64,000 nt of DNA from Gonatopus flavifemur (taxonomy: Eukaryota > Arthropoda > Insecta > Hymenoptera > Dryinidae). The position numbers and the translations under genes were made by a program. The stretch covers positions 1 through 64,000 of the forward strand of contig JAFFJZ010000040.1 in the NCBI GenBank assembly GCA_018340375.1, in the 5' to 3' direction. Under the pieces are notes generated by a model, which worked only from the letters and a program-made list of their open reading frames with translations, had not been told where the DNA came from and did not search any database. Positions 33,270 to 44,668 of the stretch are shown here, piece after piece (position 1 is the first letter of the stretch; each line of letters opens with the position of its first letter).

Positions 33270-34100
33270 ATGCCTGCTACAATCTGCAAGGGGTGCACCA
33301 AATCCGTCAAGGATACAGTTTCTTGTAGCTCCTGTGGCATCGCTTCTCATCCTGGACTCTCGTGTTTGATCAGAACTAATCATCCATGGCATACTGGAAT
33401 CGCATTAGATTGTGAGACGTTGAGAACACCTGCTCTGTCATTTCCACAAAGCGAGGGATGTGACCCTGTGTTGTTGTCGAACATCCGTGCGCTTTTCAAA
33501 AGTGAAATTTCTGTTTCAAATGACTAATTGGATAAATTCAATGCTAGAATCGATGAATTGACGACCACAGTTTCTAATTTGAATACGAGAGTTTCTATGC
33601 TTGAAACTGGTAGATCCAATGGCAATGATCTTTCAGAGACTTCACTTGACGAAGGAGAATTTTCCAGTGAGCTGGAGGATCGGCGGAGTCGATCATTCAA
33701 TATCATCATGTTTAATATTTCTTAGAAGGGCTCATCGGGGCCTTCTGAGACTGCTGATGTTAAAAAAGTCCTATCGGAAATTAAACCTGACTCCTATGAC
33801 GGTATACATATTCGTCGTATTGGCAGATCCAATGATGATAGAAACAAAATTCGTCCCTTATGTGTGACTTTCCCCTCCAGCAGTACACCGTTGGATATCA
33901 TCAGAGGGAAATCTGCCTACAAGGGTCCGGTGAAATTCTCTCTTGATCGTACTCCTCGTCAACGGGCTCACTTCAACAGTCTCCGGGATCGTCTGAAAGA
34001 CCTAAACGATCCATCTCAGACGATTAGATATGTAAATGGTGTACCGAAAATTGTTCCATTAAATAAGACTCGTCACTCATCATCACAAAGAAACCTGTAA
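33270..34100 (+). pseudogene. LINE ORF1 with PHD-like zinc finger
   Basis: ORF1 protein of the LINE, expected to bind element RNA. One frame of 276 codons from ATG 33270 to TAA 34098, with nonsense codons at 33525 (TAA) and 33723 (TAG) and no frameshift. The N-terminus has CKGCTKSVKDTVSCSSCGI followed by ASHPGLSC, a Cys4-His-Cys pattern like the PHD/ZnF found in CR1/Jockey ORF1s. A coiled-coil-like stretch follows (NARIDELTTTVSNLNTRVSM). Then come RRM-type blocks (RSFNIIMFNIS, IHIRRIGRSNDDRNKIRPL, VTFPSSST, RTPRQRAHFNSLRDRL). Confidence 0.8.
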
Positions 34101-35653
34101 CCCGCCCTTCAGTGTACTATCAAAATTTCCGCGGCCTTCGTACTAAACTAAATGCGCTTCATTGTGCAGTCGCAGCCTCTGTCGATCGCTATGATATCAT
34201 CATTTCATCGGAAACTTGGCTTTCTGATGAAATTTTTTCAACGGAAATCGGCTCGCATGGTTACACTGTATACAGAAAGGATAGATCTCTACTGACTAGT
34301 CATTGTGAGAGGGGAGGAGGAGTCTTGATAGCAGTGAAAAATGGCATTCCGAGTTCTGAATAAATCGATGAGCACTCAAATGTTGAACATTTGTTTATAA
34401 AAGTTGGGAATCGATTTTTGGAGCCGTCTATATTCCGCCATCATCATCCGCGCATCTTTATGAAGATCATTGTGAGAGTGTGTAAGCTATTCTGAGTGCC
34501 CATCAGGATCTCCCTTTTTATCTATGTAGTGATTATAATCTACCACATGCTACTTGGCGTTGACCTAGTGCAAATATATCATGTGACATAATTCCCGGTG
34601 CAACATGTAATGAAGTACAGTCGATACAATTTGTCTGTGAATATTTTAACTTCTCAAATTTATCCTTGAAGAATGATATATGTAATGATTTTGGTATTAG
34701 GCTTGATCTGTTATTTACAAATGACAGTTCTGTAGTGACAACATTACCTGCTGAGTCTCTTCTAACCTGTGATAAATATCATCCACCCCTCTTTCTATAC
34801 TGGATGTGATTTAAATTAATTATCTTCCTCGAGATAATATTTTTCGTTATAATTTCAATTTGGGTGATTATACTGCAATCCGAAACCTTTTCAATCAAAT
34901 CCCTTGGGATTCATTACTTAGTGTTTTGACTATTGATGATGCGGTTGAGTGTTTGTATGAGATTATGAATTACGCAATTGACTTGTACATTCCTAAATGT
35001 TATTCTCGTGATTCCAAATACCCTAGATGGTTTTCTAAACAGTTGATCGATCTGATACGTGTCAAGAAAGGAGCACATTGTATGTATAAGAAATATAATC
35101 GGATACAAGATTATCATGTCTTCTCCGATTTGCGTGCTCAATGTAAAAAATTAGTGGATAAGTGTTATAATGATTGTGTTCGCTCAACGGAATTGCAAAT
35201 TTCTCATAGTATCAAAGGCTTTTGGAACTATGTCAATTCTCGTCGATCCGACGATGGTATTCCGAGTAAAATGGTTATGGATGGAATCTCAGTTACCTGT
35301 GGGCGTGAAATTGCTGACCTGTTTGCTGCTCACTTTGAGTCTGTTTATGTTCCTCACAATGATCTGACTCCTAATTTAGAATCCAATTCTGATTTGGATA
35401 TCTCTGATCTCTATATTAACATTGGAACGGTGCTTATGGGAATCAACTCTTTGGATATCAATGTGGGTCCTGGCGATGATGGGATTCCCCCTTTGTTTTT
35501 GAAATCCTGCAGCTACATATTATCACGACCACTGTGGTTGATCTTCAACGCCTCCTAATCTTCTGGTCATTTTCCTACCCGCTGGAAAAATAGTTTGGTC
35601 TCGCCGATTTTTAGGGCTGGTCGCAGAACAGATGTGAAGAATTACAGGCCAAT

Positions 35654-35664
35654 ATCTATTATAA
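35654..35664. repeat. Left 11-bp target duplication of RTE (ATCTATTATAA)
   Basis: The same 11 bases recur at 38690-38700 after the GAT-rich tail. Joining ORF2 across one copy restores PISIISAIPK, which supports a clean insertion. Confidence 0.92.
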
Positions 35665-38600
35665 ATTAATAAATATATGATGGCGCTCTCTCGGGTAAAA
35701 TATTCCGGAGGTAAACTAGTCTCCCGTTCGGATCTCCGGGTGGAGGCTGCTCGAGAAAGCTTCATCAGCAAGGAACGAAAACCGAAGAATAGGATAGGGA
35801 AAAGGAATAACATTCTTCGAGTCTGAGCGTGGAATGTCAGATCACTGAGGCAAGCGGGAAAATTAGAAAATTTGAAATTAGAAATGAATAGGTTGAATAT
35901 AGACGTAATGGGGATAAGCGGAACGAGATGGCCACAAGAGGGCGATTTCTGGAGTGGGGATTATAGAACAATCCATACAGGATCAGAGAACGGTCAAGCA
36001 GGTGTAGGAATTGTAATGCATAAAAGAATAGGAAATAGAATAGAAAATTATTCGCAACATAATGAACGTGTGATGATGGTTAGAATCAGAACAAAACCGG
36101 TAGACACAGTCATAGTCCAAGTAAACATGCCCACATCTGCATATTCGGAGGAAGATATTGAAAAAACGTACGAAGAAATACGAGAAGTGATAGAATATGT
36201 GAAGGGAGAAGAGAATTTGATAGTGATGGGGGATTGGAATGCGGTGGTAGGACAAGGAAAAGAGGACAACATTATAGGAGATTTCGCGTTAGGGAGGAGG
36301 AACGATAGAGGACAACGTTCAATCGAATTTTGTGAAAATCATAAGATGGTTATCACAAACACTTTATTCGAAAATCATCCAAGAAGAATCTACACTTGGA
36401 AAATGCCAGGAGATACAGCAAGATACCAAATTCATCACATATTAGTGAAACAAAGATTTAGAAACCAAGTGAAAAACTGTGAAACTTATCCCGGTGCAGA
36501 TATAGATAGTGATCATAATATGTTGATGATGAAATGTTCTCTGAAATTCAAATCTCTGAAGAAGAAAACAAAAATGCGAAAAAGATGGAATTTGAAGAAT
36601 CATCAACAGGAACAAACATAGAAGACATTCGAAGTGATATTTGATGGAAAATTGGAGGATTGACACGATAAAGATTTGGGAATAGAGAGGAGATGAACAA
36701 AGATGAAGGGGAATATAAGAGAATGTGCGGATAAGATTTTGAAGAATGATGGAGTAGAACCTAAAAACCCATGGATAACGGGAGAAATTTTAGAATTGAT
36801 GAATGAAAGAAGAAAATACAAGAATAATGATAGCTAAGAAGGCCAGCAACGATACAAATCATTGAGAAATAAAATAATAAGAGAATCAAGGAGAGCAAAA
36901 GCACAGTGGTTAGGAGAGAAATGTCAGGAAATAGAAATAAGATTGCATTGAGGAAAAATAGATGAAGCATATAGGATTATTGAAAGATTTTTCGGACGAA
37001 TGAAATCTAGAAGCAATAAGATTAGAAACTCTCTAGGACGACAATTGATAAAAACGGAAGAGAAAATAGAACAGTGGATCAATCATTCGGGAGACTTGTA
37101 TAGAGGAAACGATGATATAGCACTTTTAGAGAAGGAGGAGGATGTAGATGAGGAAGAATTGGGAGATTCGATATTGAGATCAGAATTCGACAAGGCTTTG
37201 AAAGAATTGAAAAATAATAAAGCGCCAGGCATAGATGGCATAAGTGCGGACCTTATAAAAGCCTCCAGTGAAGGAACTCGCGACGCACTGTTTGAATTGA
37301 TTGGAGATATGTACGAAAAAGGAGAAGTACCGGGAGATTTCCAAAAGAATAAAATTGTCGCTATCCCGAGAAAACAAGGGGCAGACAAATGCGAGAACTA
37401 CAGAACGATCAGTTTAACTTCACATGCTTCAAAAATACTGACCAAAATTATATACAGGAGGATGGAAAATAGAATAGAGAGTAGATTGGCAGAAGATCAG
37501 TTTGGTTTTAGAAAAAATTGGGGAACGCGAGAAGCAATCTCAGCACTCAGGGCAGTAATAGAGAAAACGATAGCGGTGAAGAAATCTGTGTACATAGGTT
37601 TTGTAGATATACAAAAGGCTTTCAATAATGTGGACTGGGAGAAGGTGTTTGCGATCCTGAAGAAGGTGGGAATAAATTATAAAGATAGAAGAATAATATA
37701 CGAATTATATAAGAATCAACGTGCAATAATAAACATAAAGGGTCGTGAAGGGGAAGCACAAATGAGAACAGGGGTGAGACAAGGATGCTCATTATCGCCA
37801 CTGATTTTCAATTTATATATAGAAGAAGCAATGAACGAGGTGAAGGAGGAAATTCAATCGAAATTACAGATTCAGGGAGAAAATATAATTATGTTGAGAT
37901 TCGCGTATGACATAGCTATATTGGCCACGAGTAGCACTGAGTTAGAAAATATTCTCAACACTATGAGAGCAATATTATTGGAAAACTATTGTATGAATAT
38001 AAATAAAGACAAAACGAAATTCCTGATGTGTACAGCAGCGAAAACAGCTAGAAGAACGAAAATCAAAATAGATACCGAGACAATTGAACAGGTGAAAGAA
38101 TTGAAATATCTAGGAAGCATAATTACAGAGAACGGCAGAAGTGAAAGAGATATAAGAGCAAGAATAGCACAAGGGAAACAGGCTTTTTACCAAAAGAAAC
38201 AGTTATTATGCTCAAAAAATATAAGCTTGGAAGTAAGGAAGAAATTCTTGAAAAGTCACGTTTGGAGCACAGCATTATATGGTTGCGAAACTTGGACAAT
38301 GGGGAAAACTGATCAACGAAGACTTGAAGCTTTTGAAATGTGGTGTTATAGGAGGATGCTCAGAATAAAATGGATAGACAAAGTCAAAAATGAAGAAGTA
38401 CTCGAGCAGATAAATGAAGAAAGGAATCTTCTGAAACACATCGTGAAAAGGAGAAGCAATCTTATAGGACACACATTACGGCATGAGAGTTTCTTGAAAA
38501 CAATATTGGAAGGGAAAATGAATGGTAAAACTGGTAAAGGTAGACCTAGAGCAAGTTATATGGAGCAAATCGTACAAGACAAGGGATGTAGTAGATATGT

Positions 38601-38689
38601 AGAAATCAAACGTTTGGCGGATAATAGACAGGGGTGGAGGGTTTCATCAAACCAGTCGTAAGACTGATTACTTCATGATGATGATGATG
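35665..38689 (+). mobile_element. RTE-clade non-LTR retrotransposon nested in the LINE
   Basis: 3,025 bp with an 11-bp exact target duplication, one long ORF (35827-38661) and a tail of ATG/GAT repeats (CATGATGATGATGATG), as in RTE elements. The 5' leader is short (TGGCGCTCTCTCGGG...). It is younger than the LINE it interrupts. Confidence 0.9.
35827..38661 (+). pseudogene. RTE endonuclease-reverse transcriptase with five nonsense codons
   Basis: A single frame of 944 codons from the AWNVRSL endonuclease start to TAA 38659, without frameshift. It is closed by TAG 36619, TGA 36661, TGA 36694, TAA 36835 and TGA 36949, all in the linker. The endonuclease (35827-36618) has MGISGTRWPQ, VMGDWNAVVGQ and DSDHNMLMM. 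The RT (37000-38661) has NNKAPGIDGI, FGFRKNWGTREAI, FVDIQKAFNNVDW and GVRQGCSLSPLIF. The catalytic YxDD box reads FAYD: the codon at 37906 is TAT where Asp is expected. The C-terminus has WSTALYGCETWT and GRPRASYMEQI. The protein resembles those often mislabelled craniofacial development protein 2-like. Dead by stops and by the RT change. Confidence 0.9.
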
Positions 38690-38700
38690 ATCTATTATAA
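38690..38700. repeat. Right 11-bp target duplication of RTE
   Basis: ATCTATTATAA, identical to 35654-35664; the LINE ORF2 resumes inside it. Confidence 0.92.
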
Positions 38701-40162
38701 GTGCAATTCCCAAACTATTTGAAAGCTTGGTAACTGATATAATATCTCCACTGTTTTCTGGCGTCATTTCGGATATGCAACATGGTTTTATGCCCGGTCG
38801 TTCAACTATCACCAACTTGGCTATTCATTGTAACTATGTATCAACAGTTTTGGATGATAACGGTCAGGTAGATACAGTTTATACTGATCTCACAAAAGCC
38901 TTTGATACTGTAGATCATAATATTCTCTTATCTGAATTAAACCGCCTTGGTTTCCGTGGAAATATTCCTAATTGGATGAGAAGCTATCTTACGAATAGAA
39001 CTCAAACTGTTAAGGTTAAGAATTTCATCTCAAGGTCTATCAATGTACAATCAGGTGTTCCGCAAGGATCGCATTTAGGCCCATTGCTATTTATTTTGTT
39101 TATTAATGATATTGGTGACAATTTTAAGCCTGTTGAATTTTTAATTTTCGCGGATGATTTGAAATTATTCTCGAGAATCTTATCATACGCTGATGTCATC
39201 GCATTACAATCCGATTTACATAGGTTGGAATCTTGGTGCGCCTTGAATAAACTGCAACTAAATATATCGAAGTGTAAAGTAATGAGACTTTCTCGTATGA
39301 TGCAACCAGTCATGTTCTCATATGAATTGAACAGGTCTAGCTTAGAGGTTGTTCAGAGTATGCATGATTTAGGAATTATAATTGATTCTAAGTTCAATTT
39401 CACTATGCATTATCAAAATATGGTTAATACGGCTATGAAGGAATTCGGATTCCTGAAGCGTGTGTCTGAAGACTCCAAAGAACCCTCAACACCCTCGACA
39501 CTATACAATGCTCTTGTCAGACCTAATTTAGAATATGCGTCCCAGATCTGGTCGCCTCACCAAGATAAATATTGTAAACTGATTGAGAGAGTTCAGCACA
39601 AGTGTTTGCGTTTCTCAGCTTTTAAAAATCTCACTCCCATGGCCGTGTCCTTTCATGATTATGGACCGTTAATGAGATCGTTTGACATGACCACGCTTGG
39701 AGCTCGTAGGTTGGTTGACGATCTCGTTTTCATTTTCAAAATCATTAATGGTCAAATCAGCTGTCCTGAACTACTCTCTCTTTTAGACTTCAATGTACCA
39801 TCTAGAACTCTACGAAAGCCTTCGCTTTTCAATATTCCGATGTTCACTTCACATTATTTTTATTCTGATCCAGTCAACCGCATCTGTTGCTTGGCAAACT
39901 CATATAAAGATGATCTTGATTCCTTTCCGGGGTCAGTATCAATCTTTAAAAAATCGGCCCAGAAGGCTTTCTCTAAGAAGAGTGTGAGATCATAATTTAT
40001 GTATTATACTTCAAGGTTCGTGATAATTTACACCGTGTCTTATTGTGATTTACTTTTTAGTACTTTATTTGAAAATTTTCCTTTGTTAACCGCCATGATA
40101 TTGTTCACATACTTTTGTACCTAAAGGGCGTCTTAGCCCGTAAAATAAATCAAATCAAATCA

Positions 40163-40775
40163 AAATTTTGTATCTTGAAAAAGGATCGTATCGATCCGAA
40201 ACGTCGATCGGCTTTCCGAAGGAAGTGAAATAAATTCGTTCGACAAACTTGCTTGGATAGAAATTGGATCGAACATTCGCCTACTGAATCATTGAATTCC
40301 TGCGCCAAGCACTTTCCCAACCAATTAATGAAAACCACCCACATCCGACGCGATGGGTCCGGATGATACTCCATTCAACCACGTTCTCTCTCCTCTATGA
40401 TTATATTAAAATTTTGTATCTTGAAAAAGGATCGTATCGATCCGAAACGTCGATCGGCTTTTCGAAGGAAGTGAAATAAATTCGTTCGACAAACTTGCTT
40501 GGATAGAAATTGGATCGAACATTCGCCTACTGAATCATTGAATTCCTGCGCCAAGCACTTTCCCAACCAACTAACAAAAACTACCCACATCCGAGTCGAT
40601 GGGTCCGGATGACACTTCATTCAACCACGTTCTCTCTCCTCTACGATTATATCAAAATCTTGTCTCTTGAAAAAGGATCGTATCGATCCGAAACGTCGAT
40701 CGGCTCTTCGAAGGAAGTAAAATAAATTCGTTCGACAAACTTGCTTGGGTAGAAATTGGATCGAACATTCGCCCA
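40163..40775 (-). repeat. 246-bp repeat units, minus orientation, distal part of the right arm
   Basis: About 2.5 units continue the arm broken by the LINE. Units are very similar to each other. The array stops after TTCGCCCAC, where CTTATTTTA (40777-40785) follows. Confidence 0.92.
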
Positions 40776-40776
40776 C

Positions 40777-40785
40777 CTTATTTTA
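40777..40785. repeat. Right 9-bp direct repeat flanking the Foldback-like locus
   Basis: CTTATTTTA, identical to 30413-30421. One or two further bases (AC) also agree on the left side, but in the right copy these belong to the repeat unit. Confidence 0.65.
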
Positions 40786-41584
40786 GATCGTTACAATAAT
40801 AATTTCTTTCCGTGTGATTGATCAGTTTTTGACGAAAAGTAGAACCAGCTCTTACTCCAATCGATTCAGATTATTTATACCTTCAAGACGATACGACCGC
40901 GTATGTAAGTACTCAACAGTGAAGAAGATCTGAAATTTCTTGTGTAACCCTATTGAAGAGATCTCATAAAAGCTGATGACGTGGAATCTATCAGACTCTA
41001 TGAGATTCCATATGAGCCTTTGTCTAGGAACTCACGGGATTTTATTATACGTTATGGGATTCAGTGAGCACAGAATTGGATTTCATCAGACTTCATAAGC
41101 CATTATGGAAAATGAATATCTTCTATGAGATTTTGATGTGCTTTTGTCCAGGAATATATGGGAATGTATCAGCGTTTATAAGATCCTCTCAACAGGGACT
41201 TCTCAGTCGACTTTTCAAGACTTCATTCACGTCTGTAAAAAACCTAAATTTTGACATTCGAAAAATCACTCCTGAAAATTTCCAATCTTTTGATGAATTC
41301 AACTTCGAAACACTTGCTGGACACAAAAATTCCATGGATTGAAGCCATCCTATGAGGTAGATGACCCCATTCATGAACGCGACCCCTTTAATGAACGTTT
41401 TGGTTTTTGATTCATAGTACTTTTCATTTAGTGCTTTAATTTAATCCAAGCATGACTGACTGGATACCAAATCAACCGCTGTTATGTAAATGAATTCAGA
41501 ATAATATGCCATAGGAAAGATATAATAGATAAACGATTGTTCGCTAATGGGGGTTAAGGTGTTCATTAATGGGGCCTGTCACCT
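40786..41584. other. No recognisable gene
   Basis: A/T-rich DNA with imperfect repeats of the type TCAGACT...TATGAGATT...TGTCCAGGAA. The open frame at 41064-41342 has no motif I can identify. Confidence 0.35.
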
Positions 41585-41722
41585 TACAGCACACTTGGAT
41601 ATGGCATCCATCAGATGGCCAAATTTCCGTCCAACATCCATTCGACGTCCATTGGATCTCCATCGGATATTCCAAATATCCTGGATATCCAGTGGATATT
41701 TAATGGATATATGTGTGCTGTA
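41585..41722. repeat. 138-bp element with TACAGCACAC inverted ends
   Basis: TACAGCACACTTGGATAT at the left pairs with the inverse ending ATATGTGTGCTGTA at the right. The interior is made of TGGATATTC-like steps. LINE sequence begins immediately after. Confidence 0.6.
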
Positions 41723-41729
41723 TCTTATG

Positions 41730-42465
41730 CATTAAAATCTTATGTTAATCTTGGTGTAACTATAAATGATGACTTTGATTTTTCTGAGCATTCTGTGAAG
41801 GCTTGTGGTACTGCGCTGAGAAATCTTGGCTTCGTCAAAAGATTTTCTAGTGATTTCAAAAATGTTAGGTCATTAAAGGTACTATATTCCTCTTTAATTA
41901 GACCCCATCTTGAATATGCGTCCCCTATCTGGTCTCCGTACTTGAGGAAGGATATTAGAATGATTGAGAGTGTGCAACACAAGTTTTTACGCTTTGCTGC
42001 TTTTAGAATAGGCTGCCCTATGAGATATTCTGACCAGGATTACTCCAGAATTCTTCACAGAATGAATATAACTACCCTCGAAGAGCGGAGACAAATGAAA
42101 GATCTCATATTTCTTTTTAAATTGATTAATGGTTTTCTTGATTGCGAGTCATTGCTGAGTGGAGTTAATTTCAACATCCCCGGTAGACCAGTTAGGAGAG
42201 CGCTTTCATTTAGACCTGTACAATTTAAATCTAGATTTGGAAATTATGATCCGATTTCTCGCATTTGTGAATTAGCAAATAATTTCGATCGGTCGATGGA
42301 ATTGTTTGGTGTTTCCTTGAATCGGTTTAAACTGTCGGTAAATGCATGACCATATTGTAATTGTATTTTATGCGTCTTTGGACGCTGTCTTGTATTGACT
42401 CTGTATTCACTTTTTACATCAGAGGGTGCTAACCCGTGTATTGCAATAGAAAAATAAAAAAAAAA
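41730..42465 (+). pseudogene. 5'-truncated CR1/Jockey-like LINE, C-terminal RT domain
   Basis: The last ~200 codons of a LINE ORF2 related to 38727-39995: NLGVTINDDFDFSEHSV, ALRNLGFVKRFS, YSSLIRPHLEYASPIWSP, VQHKFLRFAAF, YDPISRICELANNF. The frame is open to TGA 42347. The part upstream of about 41730, including the catalytic RT motifs, is missing, as usual for incomplete reverse transcription. A 3' untranslated part and an A-rich tail (AAAAATAAAAAAAAAA) end near 42465. A related but distinct copy from the LINE at 32885. Confidence 0.85.
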
Positions 42466-43097
42466 TCCTCAATATGACCTGATTGTTGTCGAATTAGTTT
42501 TTGGATCTCCCTCCTTCATGTTTCGATGTTCTTAAGTTTGTAATGATGATCGTTTCAGAGAGGCATGGACTTAGGACGAGGCATTTACGTCCGAGAAAAC
42601 GTTTGGAACACGATTCCGTCAAAGAAAGATTCGCTATTCGTTCAAGATTTGGCCCTGCATATCTGGGGTAGTCATGCGTTCAAAAGCAGGTGCTCGGATC
42701 TTAAGGGTACCGTATAATTACCGGACGGATCTCCCAGAAAAGTCTTAACACCTACTGAATTGAAAGTGTGAAAAGGTAACCATAAAAATTGAAAACGTAC
42801 TTGAATAATTCAAAACGTTATGAATGTTTGAGAAGTGATTACCAATTGGTCAACAAATTGATCTCATTTTTGAGTTGAGTTCCTCAACATGAAACCGACC
42901 AGAGTGGCCACTTCTGGAAAAACCTGCAAGATCCCGGAAAATTCAGGGAATCTTGTTGGACCGGGAAAATCAGGGAATTTAATTGAGAGTCGGGGCATTT
43001 TTTCAATCATGAGCCGGTTATTTCAAGTTCATATAAACATCAGCTACGCCAGAAAAAAAACCCAGGCTAATTCATAGAAGTCCAATTTCATTATGAA
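42466..43097. other. Mostly featureless; isolated hAT-like end
   Basis: At about 42899-42912 CCAGAGTGGCCACTTC followed by GGGAATTTAATTG and CCGGGAAAATCAGG resembles the hAT-type ends at 20681 and 24073. No matching second end was found. Confidence 0.4.
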
Positions 43098-44668
43098 CAA
43101 TTGAGGAGCTGGATCGGATAACTTGCCGAGCGCTCGAACCGCGTCACAAGTTTGATGCAACAGGTCCCGTTGGAGGTCGAAAAAAAAAGTCGGAATTTTG
43201 GAAATGTAAAAACACTGAGTGGTAGAGCTTGAAAAATCAATCCAAGTTACTCTCCACGATTTTTTTCTATGATTGATGATTTTCGAGGAAAAAATCACAA
43301 ACCATCAATTTTTTCACACCAAAAATGATTATTTTTCAAAATTCAACTCGCTCTAACTCGGTCATTTTCCAATGGATCTGAATTAATCTCGCGAATTTCG
43401 ATTCGTGAGACTTCCCTGAAAATGCAAATGTAGGTAAAGTTTGTAAAAATTAATAACAAATCAATAAATTTTCAATACGAAGTAAAAATCACGTTTTTCA
43501 TGCTTTGTATCAAAAAGTGGTGGGGGAAGTACGAGGTACAAAAAACTTCCAGCGAGAAAGTTGTTCGCTAGTGTTTGAACTAACTTTGTGGAAAATTTCA
43601 GATCGATTCGACTAATAGTTTGCAAAATACAGCGATTCATTCATTAGCGCGCAGCAGAAATTTTTCATAGTTTCGCGTCGTTTATAGGATAAATATCCGC
43701 ATCCGCGACAAAGGTGGTATTCGCTCGATTTCTGAACGTAGGTTTGTTTTTGAATTGGCATTCGATTATAATAATAAAATATATCCATTTTCTGACTCAT
43801 GTGGAGGGCAGAATAAAAATTATTTGATGCTTAAAATGTTCCGCATCAAACTTATTTCTCGCAAGAGAAGAAACTTTTTTCGTCCGAATAGCTTTCCCTT
43901 AATACCAATAGTTGATTTGTAAAGACCTTTTGAACAATTGAATTATTTGTAATAAGGCTTCGATTATGAATTTCATTCTCAGAAATACTTCAATATTCGT
44001 TTTCTCCGACCCAAGAAACAAACCTACGTCCAGGAATCGAGCGAATACCACCTTTGTCGCGGATGCGGATATTCATCCTATAAACGACGCGGAACTATGA
44101 AAAATTTCTGCTGCGCGCTAATGAATAAATCGTTGTATTTTGCAAACTATTAGTCGAATCGATCTGAAATTTTCCACAAAGTTAGTTCAAACACTAGCGA
44201 ACAACTTTCTTGCTGGCAGTTTTTTGTACCTCGTACATACCCAACCACTCTTTTGATACAAAGCATGAAAAACGTGATTTTTATTCCGTATTGAAAATTT
44301 ATCAATTTGTTATCAATTTTTACGAACTTGACCTACATTCGCATTTTCGAGGAAGTCTCACGAATCGAAATTCGCAAGATTCATTCCGATTCATTGAAAA
44401 ATGACCGAGTTAGAGCGAGTTGAATGTTGAAAAATAATCATTTTCGGTGTGAAAAAATTGATGGTTTGTGATTTTTTACTCAAAAATCATCAATCATAGA
44501 AAAAAATCGTAGACGGTAACTTGGATCGATTTTTCAAGCTCTACCACTCAGTATTTTTACATTTCCAAAATTCCGATTTTTTTTTTCGACCTCCGACGGG
44601 ACCTCTTGCATCAAACTTGTGACGCGGTTCGAACGCTCGGCGAGTTATCCGATCTAGCTCCTCAATTA
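43098..44668. mobile_element. 1.57-kb foldback with ~570-650-bp arms
   Basis: The left arm (about 43098-43750) and right arm (about 44000-44668) are reverse complements over most of their length. Shared landmarks are AATTGAGGAGCTGGATCGGA, GACGCGGTTCGAACGCTCGG (right, on +), AACTCGCTCTAACTCGGTCA and CGCGACAAAGGTGGTATTCG. The spacer of ~250 bp is A/T-rich. The open frames at 43612 and 44210 fall in the arms and mirror each other, so I do not count them as genes. Transposase and target duplication were not found. Confidence 0.85.

Larger units (their letters stand above)
34112..39995 (+). pseudogene. LINE ORF2 (endonuclease-RT) split by RTE insertion
   Basis: Endonuclease (YYQNFRGLRTK, IISSETWLSD, GGGVLIAV) from about 34112 with stops from 34361 onward; traces such as VYIPPSSS and LDLLFTND persist to 34800. 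34860-35558 is the linker and RT start (GPGDDGIPPLFLKSC), with TAA at 35556. The frame then reads FPTRWKNSLVSPIF, NYRPISII and is cut by RTE. It resumes at 38701 as SAIPKLFESLV and is open to TAA 39993. RT motifs are VYTDLTKAFDTVDH, GVPQGSHLGPLLF and FADDLKLFS with both catalytic Asp. The terminal part carries EYASQIWSPH and the C-terminal domain shared with the fragment at 41730. The distal RT is intact, but the gene is dead through stops and insertion. Confidence 0.88.
32885..40162 (+). mobile_element. CR1/Jockey-like LINE with an RTE element inside
   Basis: A + strand non-LTR element with a 5' leader, ORF1 (33270-34100), ORF2 (from about 34112 to 39995) and a short repeat tail (ATAAATCAAATCAAATCAAA). 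It interrupts a 246-bp unit with the duplication AAATTTT. An RTE element with its own 11-bp duplication splits ORF2 at 35665-38689. Excluding it, the LINE is about 4.25 kb. Confidence 0.88.
30422..40776. mobile_element. Foldback/Galileo-like element made of inverted tandem arrays, with nested insertions
   Basis: Plus-oriented 246-bp units (30422-32550) meet minus-oriented units (32645-32884, 40163-40775) at a short core. The whole is bounded by the direct repeat CTTATTTTA. Removing the mariner (31215-32508) and the LINE (32885-40162) leaves about 1.8 kb consisting almost only of the two arms and core. An identical core joins the arms of the copy that begins at 62843. Long inverted repeats built of direct repeats are the hallmark of Foldback and Galileo elements. 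No transposase of its own is visible. Confidence 0.65.

Noticed and set aside
43612..44404. Small genes in the foldback
   Set aside because: The frames fall in the inverted arms and are mirror images of the same non-coding sequence.
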